A stretch of DNA of 64,000 nt from Nemertoderma westbladi (taxonomy: Eukaryota > Xenacoelomorpha > Nemertodermatida > Nemertodermatidae). This document shows positions 23,762-33,697 of the stretch, piece after piece (within the stretch, counting starts at the first letter, position 1; the number at the start of each line of letters is the position of its first letter). The translations under genes were made by a program, and so were the position numbers. The stretch covers positions 19,076 to 83,075 of the forward strand of contig JAUCBJ010008162.1 of NCBI GenBank assembly GCA_032718475.1. The letters run 5' to 3'. A model generated the notes under the pieces. The model had not been told where the DNA came from. It searched no databases and saw only the letters and a list, made by a program, of their open reading frames with translations.

Positions 23762-24247
23762 TCATCCCCGTTCCCTAGCGAACAAGGATTCGGCTAACTC
23801 TGCGTCTATGAAGGTGCCCGTACTTCTGGTGTCCATTAAGGCATTTACCACAATGCTACTACTTCCCGCGTTGAGCTGGACTTGGAGCACAGGAAACTCT
23901 CTGACTCCTGCATCCTGAAATGACCGGGTGTTGGGATTGCTCTCATTTTTGAGACAATCTTCCAATGCGGGTTCCTCAGAGGTAAAGGCCTCATATACAC
24001 TAACATGGTTACAGCATTCGTCGTCATTTGTAAACTCTCCAGGGTAGAATTCATTCACTTCTTCATCGGATGAATCTGTCTCAAAATCAGTGAAGTGTAC
24101 ACGTGGGTCCACCTCTCCCTTCTGGACCTGGTCTAGCTGTAGCAAGGGGTGATGAGAGCCTTGACATACCAGACACGATTTCGTGCCTATTAGGTGGCAG
24201 TCACGTCTCACATGTCCCAGTCTAAGACACAAGAAGCATGTCGACAA
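23762..24247 (-). pseudogene. BEL/Pao zinc knuckle and protease fragment
   Basis: A zinc knuckle CFLCLRLGHVRRDC (CX2CX4HX4C) opens the segment, with a second Cys/His cluster after it. An acidic linker follows, and then the aspartic protease segment ALMDTRSTGTFID. The canonical catalytic motif is D-T/S-G-S; here the glycine is arginine (D139-T140-R141), expected to inactivate the enzyme. This fits the general decay of the copy. Confidence 0.65.
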
Positions 24248-24559
24248 ATCTTTAGCTGTCCATCGTCTCTCTTTAAGTGTCTTTTTTTATGAAGGTGTTA
24301 TATTTCACGAGGGGGTGTGTGTCTATTTTACAAAGAGGGCACTTGGCGTTTGTATTGTCGGTGGTAATTATAGGATGTTGTGTTCATCTTAGGTGCTATT
24401 AGCCTTGGGAGGAGGTATCATCCTATTCGGCTTGCCCTGACCACCATGCTTCCTCTCACCTCTGGAGTTCACATCATCAGAATATATGTTTTTGCATCCC
24501 TCCGTGTCTGAACCAGAGTGATCAGAGGGACACTCTTCATAGTTGGTGACATAAGCGTA

Positions 24560-25190
24560 TCATTTCTTGGTCGCTGTCTTATCAGTGGTTTTAGTGTCTG
24601 AACGGGTGCTTCTTTCCTGGTTTACCATAATAAGATATATGGACGCTTCTGCCTTTAAGAAACCTCTAAACGAGTCCATATCGGGGAAGCATCTGTGTTT
24701 AAGTTTGTAATTATAAGTGTATCGGTCCCATCTGGTTCCAATGGAGCCCTTTGGGAGTGCACTGGAAACGAATTGTACTGTCATGGATGTATCATACACT
24801 TGTTTTTGTCCTAGCCAATCAAGTTGGTGGCAAATTTCCTCTTCCTCATCTCTAAACTCTACTATCTCACTTTGAGCAAATCTATTTTTAGAGATTAATC
24901 GATCCTACATATTGCGTGCTAGATGTCATGGGTGATGGGGAGTTGTGGTGGTGCAATTTTGTCGATAAGCCGGTACAGCATTCTTAAAAATGCAGCTGCA
25001 ATGCAGCATGCCGATCCTAGTAGTAGTAGTAGTGCTAGGCTTTCTTCATCGCCATACCGCTCCTTTAGAGTATCCCAAACAGTATTTATGCCGTCCACAT
25101 GGCCCACATATTTCGTGGCCATCTGTTTAGGGGGTTCTTCCAGACAACTAATCAAATATCTAAGCTTCTCACGAAATTCTCTCAAAAAAA
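24560..25190 (-). pseudogene. BEL/Pao Gag remnant split by a LINE tail
   Basis: Two Gag pieces (25190-25035 with VWDTLKERYG, and 24799-24560 with FRGFLKAEASI) are in BEL/Pao Gag order and are separated by a 117-bp LINE family A 3' tail. The Gag piece VWDTLKERYG corresponds to the W-L-x-R/K-Y-G block also seen in the intact element (AWKTLDKRYG). Confidence 0.6.
24918..25034 (+). mobile_element. LINE family A 3' tail inserted in BEL Gag remnant
   Basis: Last ~90 bp of the family A frame plus 3' end and (tag)5, in plus orientation inside minus-strand Gag sequence. Shows that LINE A was active after the BEL copy inserted. Confidence 0.8.
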
Positions 25191-25193
25191 AGA

Positions 25194-28100
25194 ATATCAA
25201 AAGAATATCAACATATACTCCTTTCTTAAACATGTTTGATTTTTCCAATTTAAGTTTTCCAGTGGACAGAGTAACTGGTATTCCCCAGTTTCTGAAAGCA
25301 AACCCTTTATACTGTATAAACATTTTATATTGGAGTAATACAGAAGAACTGTCCATTCTAAGTCAACCAGATAGCGCACACTGTTCCGGTAAAACTGTAC
25401 TAAATTTATTATTCATAGAAGCCACAACCAAAAACCCCACCCACTACGTAGCTATTACTAACATAGATAGATTAATAAATACAAAAGATTCTCCTGGCAA
25501 CAAGAAGCACTGTGAACGCTGTCTCCGAGCCTTTAACACTTACAAATCCTTGGAAGAGCATCGAGAACGCTGCTATACGGGTAAACGGCAACTCGAGTAT
25601 ATGCCCGAAAATCTCCTGGTTAAATTTGATCGTTACGATAAGACTCTATCCCCACCTTTCTGTATATACGCCGACATTGAAACTATTCTAGAACCTACAG
25701 ACAATATTAAACTCCCACAGAAACAGAAACATATAGCTAGCGCGGCAGCCTTTTATGCAGTACCAAATCAGAAATTAATTAACCCCCCTAAAACAGATGT
25801 TCAAATTTTCAGTGATGTAATGCGCGACTTTCCAACCACTCTGGAAAGTCGGGGTAGGGAGTTATACGATTGATCCATTTCTAGTACAAACACACTATGC
25901 AACTCACTAGTACCCAACAAAATGACTTTAATAACACTACGCAATACTACGTCTGCAACTGTAATTTAACCCCTGATTCACATAAGTTAAACCTCAATGA
26001 AAATCTCACCACCAAAGTCCGCGATCATGACCATTATAGTGGGGAGTATCGAGGGGCTTCTTGCGTTAGCTGCCACAGGAAACTATCACTATGACGAAAT
26101 AATTTTTATATTTTTTTTAGCAAGTCGTTAGACTTGATTACTGTAAGAAAAAAGGCTACTTGCTACTGGCTACTGGCTACTGACTACTGAACTAGAGCAA
26201 AAACAGCTCTAACGATTTTGATGAAATTTTGCATGGACCATGAAAATAGATTTCTATGGGTACTTGTGAAATCGCGGTTTAAATTGAAACATCTCAACTT
26301 GTTATAATAATAATATAATTGTTGCATTTAATTAATATCGTGGCTTACATTGAACAGTGTAAATTGTTAATCGCGGTTTACATTGAAACTTCTATTACAA
26401 AAATAAGAACGAATTTGTCTTATCACTTCTTGTGAGCGATTGTATTGAATTCATGACAACTGCTGTTATTATTATATTAATCAATTGGCACCTCGACTCC
26501 TCTCTGACTACTCTATCCCATAGAACAAAATAATCATTTCGCTAACTGCTCTCTCTATCTTCAGTAATCACAACAGCTTTTATAATTCATTAGATGATTA
26601 CAACATAATAATTATAGTTTGAAGTTGTCTATAAAATTTTTCGTACACCACCGGGACTACGCTCATGCTAATTTATTATCAGACTGAACAAAAAGCTTTT
26701 ACTTGACTCGTACTGTCTCCTACGACTTGCTTCACGGGGCGCTAGGCCCGTCTCTAGTTTATAACTTGAGAAAATTCTATATACATTTACTGTTAAAAGA
26801 AGGAATGACCAATAGTTCTAGAACACACTGGAAAATGACTGTAATCCCGAAAAACAGTGAAACCTATATTCACCTTAAAGTTAGCTTTCCAATTGATCCA
26901 AGTACACCAACAGCCAACGCTAAAGAAAGTATCTCCATTAATTTTCTATATTCTTATCAATTTATGACTGCCAGCCTATATAATCTCAGTAGTTATCTCA
27001 CTAAAAATAATAGTAACCTAGCAACAGCCATACCCCATACACTAGCTCAAATGACCCAACTCTATCCGAACATTAGGGATAACACAATAAAAAATAAAGG
27101 CGTATTCCCATATTCTTACATTCAAAATATTTCAAACCTACACGAAACTACACTACCCTCAATAGAAAGCTTCTATAAGGATCTCAAATTGGAGCAATGC
27201 AGCACAAACAACTATCAGCGCATGCTTACTATTTGGGATGAATTAAGCTGCACAACAATCTTCGACTATATGATTGGCTATTTCATTCTAGATATTACCC
27301 TATTAGCTGGCTGATACTTTCGAGCAGTTCCGTTCCCTTTGTCTAACTAATTATGGACTCGAGCCCGTAATGTACTTCACCGAACCGGCGAGGTGCGACG
27401 TTAATTTACAACGCGGCGCTGAAATTCACGGAATCAGAAATTCATTTATTATCAGATGCTTCCATCTACTCGGACTTTGAAACAAATATTAGGGCTGGTC
27501 TAGTGTTCTTCAATACACATTCCGTAGACGCAAATATTCCCGATAGACCCGACTACGATTCAGTCACCCTGAGAAATATCTAATACCTATCGATGCGAAC
27601 AAACTTTACGGCTGTGCGCTGAGCCAGAAACTTCCCTACGCTAATATTAAACTCGTAACTAACTACCCCCATAGACCTAGCTACAGTAGATGCGAGTGGG
27701 GACACTGGTTATTATTGCATAGTTGATCTACATTACCTGGAAGAAATTCATGAATGGACCACCGATCTGCCTCTAAGAGTGGAGAAGATGTCAGTCCCTA
27801 AATCCTTTCTTAGCAAATACATGGAATATCTTTGGGAGCGCTACAATCTCACCGATACGGCTACCTGTAAACCATACAACGACACATGTACTAAGGTACT
27901 ACTACATCAGTTTAATAAGGTTGAATACGGTATCCATATTAAGCTACTTCAGCTCTATTTGAACCTCGGTCTTAATCTTACACAATTATATAGGGTCTAC
28001 TCTTTCTCACAAAAATATATTTTCAAGGACTACATTAGTTTTAACACAAATAAAAGGCAAATGGCAAATAACCCATTCGAGGTTCTATTTTATAAGTTAA

Positions 28101-28950
28101 TGAACAATTATGTGGGACAATTATATGGGAAATGCCTTCAGAAGGTTAGAGATCGCGTTTCTTTCAGGTTATGCAATAGTGACGATCAATGTGATTTGCT
28201 CCTAGCTAAGCCCAATCATGAATCTTTTGTTGTCTTTACCCCCAACTTGAGCGGGCAAACATTCACTAAAGAGGCTGTTTGCCTAAATCAGGGCGTGTTC
28301 ATCGGTTGCACTATACTAGATCTATCTAAGCTACAGATGTACGACCTATTTTACAACAAATTGAAGCCTCTAGAACAAAAACTGGGTTGCCAGATTCGCT
28401 GTCTAGCTGGTGACACCGATTCTCTAAAGCTAAGCGTCACTAATACACCACAGCTAACCTTTCTACAGGCAATTTTTGAGGGTGGTTTCTTAGATACTTC
28501 CAACTATAGTACAACACATCCACTCTATACAATTAAAAATGAAGCGGCTCTCAGGTTCGTAAAAGATGAGAGCTGCGGTTTGTAGTATAAACAGTGGGTT
28601 TTCCTTAAACCAAAGGTTTACAGTTTTCAATCCTACGATGCCCCAATCAAGAAAACCGCCAAAGATGTATCTAGATCGGTTGTTGCTAAGCAACTATCAT
28701 ACGAGGATTATGAAGACTGTTTTGAAAACGAGGCAATGCTCTTCCGCTATATCTCTACCTTCACTTCTAGAAAGCATCAAATTTTTACTGGTCATGTCTA
28801 TAAGAAAGCCCTAACACTGTGGGACATGAAATCATACTGGGGTAGTAAATATAGCAGCAAACCATACGGGCACTATAGCACTAAGCTCGTTAGACCGGCG
28901 AAACGAGTAGTATTCCCCCTATCAGAATTTAATTTAATTTTTCTAGAATA
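25194..28950 (+). pseudogene. broken Maverick/Polinton-type DNA polymerase B
   Basis: Successive plus-strand pieces match the order of protein-primed family B DNA polymerases of Polinton/Maverick and related virus-like elements: a zinc-finger-like C/H region (about 25505-25580), the exonuclease I block YADIET (about 25668-25685), an endonuclease-VII-like block KVRDHDHYSGEYRG (about 26010-26055), an exonuclease III-like block (about 26930-26960), polymerase motif A IDANKLYG (about 27590-27612), a palm segment near 28080-28160 (NPFEVLFYKLMNN) and motif C GDTDS (about 28410). The C-terminal block continues to about 28950 in a shifted frame. Frames are broken near 25873, 26095-26700 (about 600 bp of non-coding sequence), 27314-27779 and 28585. 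It is an old, non-functional copy. Confidence 0.7.
26095..26700. other. AT-rich non-coding block inside the polymerase relic
   Basis: Interrupts the polymerase between the endonuclease-VII-like block and the exonuclease III-like block. Begins with (ctactgg)-type repeats (26150-26190) and includes a phrase (aacagctctaacgattttga, about 26209) also found in diverged form near 51610, so part of it may be a dispersed repeat insertion. Confidence 0.4.
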
Positions 28951-28955
28951 AAAAT

Positions 28956-29204
28956 TTGAGCAACAAAATAGAATTAACCAATAAACAGTTTACCAGAAAA
29001 AACATTGACAAATTTGAACTAGAGAAAATTTCACAGCAAATTACAGGTCGGAGTTGCTTAAAACCAAACATGTTTATCTACAAAGGTAACGATTCAATTA
29101 TAATGTTATTTCCCAGCGGCGCAGTAACAATTGTAGGCCTGTGCAATAATTTAGCTTGTGAATTGCTTTATTTAACCCGCCGAGGACAGTTTGGGTCAAA
29201 TTGA
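28956..29204 (+). pseudogene. small frame after the polymerase, possible TBP-like fold
   Basis: An 82-codon frame starting (with a TTG) just after the polymerase stop. The segment IIMLFPSGAVTIVGL recalls the FxSGK-x-x-x-TG strand pattern of TATA-box-binding proteins, after a helix-like N-terminal part. No ATG start is present, so it is probably a remnant. The TBP-like reading is an inference from one short pattern. Confidence 0.3.
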
Positions 29205-30268
29205 CCCAAAATGAAGTTTACATGTACTGTACACATTCAATATAATTATTGGGTTCACAATATCTCATGAATTCTCCTACTTTTTTATACTCTATCCAAA
29301 TGTAACCGGGTCACAACATTTACTTTAACACTTTTTTTTAAATTTGACTTTTATTATTTAGGCAACGCCAAGGGCCGTTTGAACAAAATGACCCATTATA
29401 GTTTTACTCATAAATAACAGTTTTGCAAAGTCGAATTCTGTAAACACATCAATTTTCCAAGTCAGGGCGATGTTAAACAACATTGAAAAGTCAATTCGTC
29501 TGTTTGTAGAGTATGTCTGTTTGTATGTCGGTGCGTGTGTGTGTGTGTGTAATATGGAAACCTAGTATCGTCCATGAACCATATTTCCTGTATGGAACGT
29601 CTTCTAATTAGGCCTAGTCAGTGGTAATGTAGCGTTAGGTTCAAACCGGTATACTTTAGTTCCTGTAACACATTACATTAAATTATTCCTAACTCTCGTT
29701 TATTGTTTTGGTTCCTTTCAACTCTCCTCTATAACCTGCTCCTTTACTAACCTGCCTGGTTATGGAGGCAGACTGACCAAATGGCTCGGCCCTATCGCTA
29801 ACAGGCTGCCAGGACCTAATGCCATGGACTTAATGCTCCGGACCTAAGCTACCAGGTTGCCAGAACTGGTGTCTAGCTATATTGCCATAAATATATAATC
29901 TAGCTGTCTAGGCCTACACCTACCGGCAACCAGTAGTCTTTCTGTCATTAGCCTATAGGCCTATAAATTAATAAATTGCGCTAATATATAACAGTTGTGT
30001 GCAAAATGGAAACATTTTTGAGAATCTCTTTTGTGGGTAATGTACAAAACAGCCTGGTAGCATTAGGTCCAAATCGGAAGTTGAGTTTGAACACAACCCA
30101 GCCACCATGCCAGTAATTTATGAGAATATGCACTCGAAGAGACAGCATCGAAACGCAGTAGTAGCAGACAATCAGACAGAGCCCAGGCACTATATTATTA
30201 TAATATCAGTACAGTGTTATGTACCTATATAGTGTCAACCGGCATATATAACAGCCACATACAGACTA
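29205..30268. other. non-coding DNA
   Basis: No supported gene. A (gt)n run lies at 29533-29550. A single phrase tttattgttttggtt near 29700 resembles the tandem units at 12568-12830. Confidence 0.4.
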
Positions 30269-31634
30269 CTACTACTACTAGGATCGGCATGCTGCATTGC
30301 AGCTGCATTTTTAAGAATGCTGTGCCGGCTTATTGACAAAATTGCACCGCCACAACTCCCTATCACCCATGACATTTGCTAGATCATCCGCATCGTCAAG
30401 GCCAGTGTCCTTTAAGATGCGTCTCAAGAAAGTCATGGGCTGTCCACCATGCTTATTCACTCCATGAGGCTGCCAAAGTACAAGATTATGCACTGGCGAA
30501 AGCAATGTCCTGCAAAGCGGAGGCGATTTTGTTCTCGTGTTAAGCTTGGGGGAACCAATGAGACACCTCCAATATTATATAGTGTCTGGTTGGAGATGTG
30601 TGCATTATACTTGACACAATGAACCCGGCGTAGCTTTCTTGTGAATGTGCCATCCAGAGATTTGGTGTCCTCAGCAGTTAGAGCCCAGCATGGACTCCCA
30701 AAGAGGAGTACTGGAACTACTGCTGCTCTAAATAATCGGACCTTAAGTTTCCGATTAATTCTCGGTGACTTCCAAATCCTGGAAAGCCTATTCAAGGCTG
30801 CCCATGCCTTTCCCTTACGTATTCAAAGGTCCTCACCTGACTTCCGGATCCATGATCCCAGGTAACAGAAGTCATCCACATGCTCAAGTATACCATCTTT
30901 TGAGCTTATGCTCATCCGATCAAAGACTTGCTGAGGACTTTCAAAGTTAACTGTCAAAATTTTGGTCTTTCTGGAGGTAATAAAAAGACCAACACTAGAA
31001 GCAGCATGTTCTAATGAGCTGAGGAGTCGTTGGGCTCCCTCTAGTGATTCTGAGAGTACTCCTAAGTCATCAGCAAAATCTAGATCAGTTAGGTACTTGG
31101 CAGAATTTCCTCGACTTCTGGAGCCAGTAGGTGAAGTTATCATCACCCCATCATCATTATGATGATCTAAGGACATGCGTAGAACATAGTCAACAACAAT
31201 TATGAACAAGAATGGTGCAAGTGTGTCTCCCTGGAGGACGCCCCATAACACTTCAAATGGTTCTGTGTCACCGTCGACAGTAGACACAAATTTTGTAGAA
31301 CCATCGTATACTGATCTGATTGCTGCAATAATTTCATCAGGAATCCCATATAATGAAAGTATGCTGAACATACGTGAGCGAGAGACTGAATCAAAGGCCT
31401 TGAAGAAGTCAACAAAGATAACAGCCAGATGCCTGTTAGGATGCCTTTCTTGGGAACTTGCACCAATTTATTTGTTTTCATTTCTTGTAGGACTCTTGTT
31501 GTTCGGTACATGTCTACTATGATGGGATAGATGAGCTTTAAACACTCAGGTATTTTAAAGACCTCAGGGGGAACACCATCTACTCCACTGGCACGATTGG
31601 TCTTAATGCTCTTTGCAGCAGCCTTCACTTCTGC
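30269..31634 (-). mobile_element. decayed LINE family A copy cut by the BEL element
   Basis: Minus-strand copy whose 3' end is the family A terminus with (tag)n (plus ctactactactacta at 30267-30281). Frame pieces are 31628-31200, 31371-30823, 30795-30457 and 30505-30311. About 220 bp of RT is deleted relative to the copy at 52904-55200 (junction near 31436). The 5' side ends abruptly at 31634, where the BEL LTR begins. In the 52904 copy this position continues with aaaggagatatcacc (54472). Confidence 0.85.
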
Positions 31635-31978
31635 TGTTCGCGGTATTTCAACTTTCCATAACGCGAGTTGAATATTTTTGTATTTTTATTAAAATTGATT
31701 ATTCCGATATTACTACTGGGTGCGGGACCATGGGTTTTGGGCACATTCAATAAACTGGGGGCGATTTATGGGCGAACTTTGGGGCAACTTACAGGGTACG
31801 GGAATAATTTCATAGTTATAAGGGCCAGGGGGGATGGAAAATGCAAGCAGTATTCAGGTTAGCCTGAGTACTATTAGGCCCTGGCCAACTTCCTGCTGCC
31901 TGTAGGGGTGGATTTGGTAATGTGCCAGGCCTAAAGGACAAGGACTGCCCTTAGCGGTCCCTGGCCAACGGCAGCTAC

Positions 31979-32536
31979 TACGAGCCTGAAAAGGACTCGG
32001 AACGCTGACTGCTTGTGTCAGGGATTTGCGACGGGCACCGACGGCCCCTTAGTAGCCAAGCCGTTCTGGTTCTCGATGATCGAACCCCGGGGTTCGTGAG
32101 GGGTGGAGCGGACACGCGAACAGGTGGCCAACTTAAGACTGCCCCCTGACCTAAGCCGTACTGGTTCTCGATGACCGATCCCTTCGGGGTTCGTGAGGGG
32201 TGGGACGGACATGCGAAAGGGCTGGCCACAGGACTGGTTTGACAAGGACTGCCCTTAGCGGTCTCGGGTCAACTGCAGCTACTACGAGCCTGAAAAGGAC
32301 TCGGAACGCTGACTGCTTGACTGTGATTCGCGACGGGAGCCGACGACAGACCCCTTAGCCAAGCCGTTCTGGTTCTCGATGATCGTTCCCTTCGGGGTTC
32401 GTGAGGGGTGGAACGGACACGCGATGGGGTCGAAAGACAAAGGACTAGACTCGACTAGACTCTACTGGCCTACCGACTGTTCGGAGCAGTTTCTCGGCTG
32501 CCGAAGCGACTACGAGCCTGAAAAGGACTCGGAAAG
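31979..32536 (+). promoter_or_regulatory. three copies of a GNRA-loop hairpin motif in the 5' LTR
   Basis: The 19-mer CGAGCCTGAAAAGGACTCG lies at 31981-31999, 32285-32303 and 32513-32531. As RNA it can pair CGAG-CCU with AGG-(bulged A)-CUCG around a GAAA loop: a 7-bp stem with one bulged adenine and a GNRA tetraloop. Identical or loop-variant copies occur in gag, pol, ORF2 and the 3' LTR of the same element. Confidence 0.6.
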
Positions 32537-32840
32537 CCTAGGTGGTTGGGTTTCTGTGATGAACTGACGGACCCCTAGCCAAGCCGTTCTGGTTCTCGAT
32601 GATCGAACCCTTCGGGGTTCGTGAGGGGTGGAACGGACACGCGAACGGGTCCACCGACACGACAGACTCCTAGCCAAGCCGTACTGGTTCTCGATGACCG
32701 AACCCTTCGGGGTTCGAGAGGGGTGGTACGGATACGCGACAGAGTCTACCGACTGGACCGACCCTTAGCCAAGCCGTGCTGGTTCTCGATGATCGTTCCC
32801 TTCCGGGTTCGTGAGGGGTGGAACGGACACGCGACAGGGT
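32056..32840 (+). repeat. six LTR repeat units carrying cUUCGg-type hairpins
   Basis: Units of the form agccaagccgttctggttct-cgatgatcg followed by cgaacccttcggggttcg and then gtgaggggtggaacggac start near 32041, 32150, 32358, 32578, 32673 and 32768. In the best copies (about 32609 and 32700) the core is a perfect 7-bp stem closed by the very stable UUCG tetraloop. One copy (32069) has ccccgggg instead; others have two mismatched stem positions. Confidence 0.75.
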
Positions 32841-33251
32841 CGACCGACACCGACACTACGGCACTAAGACTGGGACTGAGGGAAAATCTGGGGAACATTA
32901 GGTAGGCTAAAATTCTGAGCGAACAGCGGGTTATTAAATAATATACCGTAGGGATTTATATTATCGTGTATACTTATTGTGAATATTTGGTGTATATTGA
33001 TTTGGGGAAGCCCAAAATTATTCTTAATCAGGTTTGAACAGGTTTGAACAGGTTTCAACAGGTTTTCAACTATAGGAAGTTACATTAAAGAGTATATCCA
33101 ACTAATGCAGCTTTTCTCAACCGCAAACTTGCATCTTAGAAATATTCCCTCCCCACAATCAATATCCGGTGACTGGCCGGGGCTCGGTGGTCTGTTAAGT
33201 CACGTCTCCAGCATCGGCGTTTTTCCCCCTGGTGTAGGAATAACGGCAACA

Positions 33252-33505
33252 AAATTAAGAATAATTCACGTGGTTAATTTTGACAGGGTGTCAAAATTAA
33301 GAATAATTATCGCGGTCAACTTCAACTGGTGGAAGTTGAGAATCCTTCAATACTCTTCAAAAACTCTCTACGTGCTTGCCAGCACCCACTACGAGGAAAC
33401 TCTGGTATTTGAGTTGAGACAAAGTCGTGGTTTAATTAATCAGCAAACTCGATCTAACCAACTCGTAGTCGGCAGATCACAATTCGGGAGAGTTGTTAAC
33501 AGGGA
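33252..33505 (+). promoter_or_regulatory. BEL element leader with 12-bp hairpin, no obvious primer-binding site
   Basis: Directly after the LTR the sequence reads aaattaagaataattcacg with no TGG start, so a standard tRNA primer-binding site is not evident. Bases 33274-33285 and 33289-33300 are perfect 12-nt complements around a ggg loop. The phrase aaaattaagaataatt is repeated (33251 and 33293), and a second, weaker fold-back (caactt...aagttg) follows near 33320-33338. Confidence 0.5.
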
Positions 33506-33697
33506 ATGGAAGTATCGATCACACCCATTGATATAATTCAAGTTGAGCCAGGAATCTGGCACGTCGAAGTTGAGGTACAAGGAACGAACGTTGGACGATT
33601 CAGGATTACTGTTCGGGTGGTCCAAGCTGAGTACAATACCTACGAGGAACTGTTTTACGACATCGCGTATCTCGCCATCGACGAGGCGTTACAATGA
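33506..33697 (+). CDS. 63-codon upstream frame overlapping gag-pol start (ATGA)
   Basis: An open frame of 63 codons lies between the leader and Gag-Pol. Its TGA stop overlaps the Gag-Pol ATG in the tetranucleotide ATGA (33694-33697). The product would be a small, acidic, strand-rich protein (VEVEVQGTNVGRFRITVRVV region) with no recognised family. Stop-start overlap is a known arrangement for termination-reinitiation, so it could set Gag-Pol translation. A role as a real protein is unproven. Confidence 0.5.
   Translation: MEVSITPIDIIQVEPGIWHVEVEVQGTNVGRFRITVRVVQAEYNTYEELFYDIAYLAIDEALQ

Larger units (their letters stand above)
22536..25190 (-). mobile_element. decayed, internally deleted BEL/Pao retrotransposon
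   Basis: Minus-strand pieces follow BEL/Pao order: Gag (25190-24560), zinc knuckle and protease (24247-23762), protease/RT linker (23760-22990) and a short RT-distal block (about 22930-22700) with YFDPLGFSSPV, the diagnostic FDPLG(F/L) segment after BEL RT. Most of RT, RNase H and integrase is missing. Many stops and frame changes. A 3' LINE tail (24918-25034) splits Gag. No LTR was recognised. Confidence 0.7.
31635..33251 (+). repeat. 5' LTR of the BEL/Pao element (1617 bp)
   Basis: TG...CA ends. A TATA-like AT-rich stretch lies near 31670-31690 and an AATAAA signal at 31749-31754, so U3 and R are probably short and most of the LTR is U5, meaning it is transcribed as 5' leader. The U5 part is GC-rich and internally repetitive: six ~75-bp units with a ttcgggg hairpin, and three copies of a hairpin motif (listed separately). 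Near the 3' end is a short tandem repeat (aggtttgaac) present in more copies than in the 3' LTR. Confidence 0.92.
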
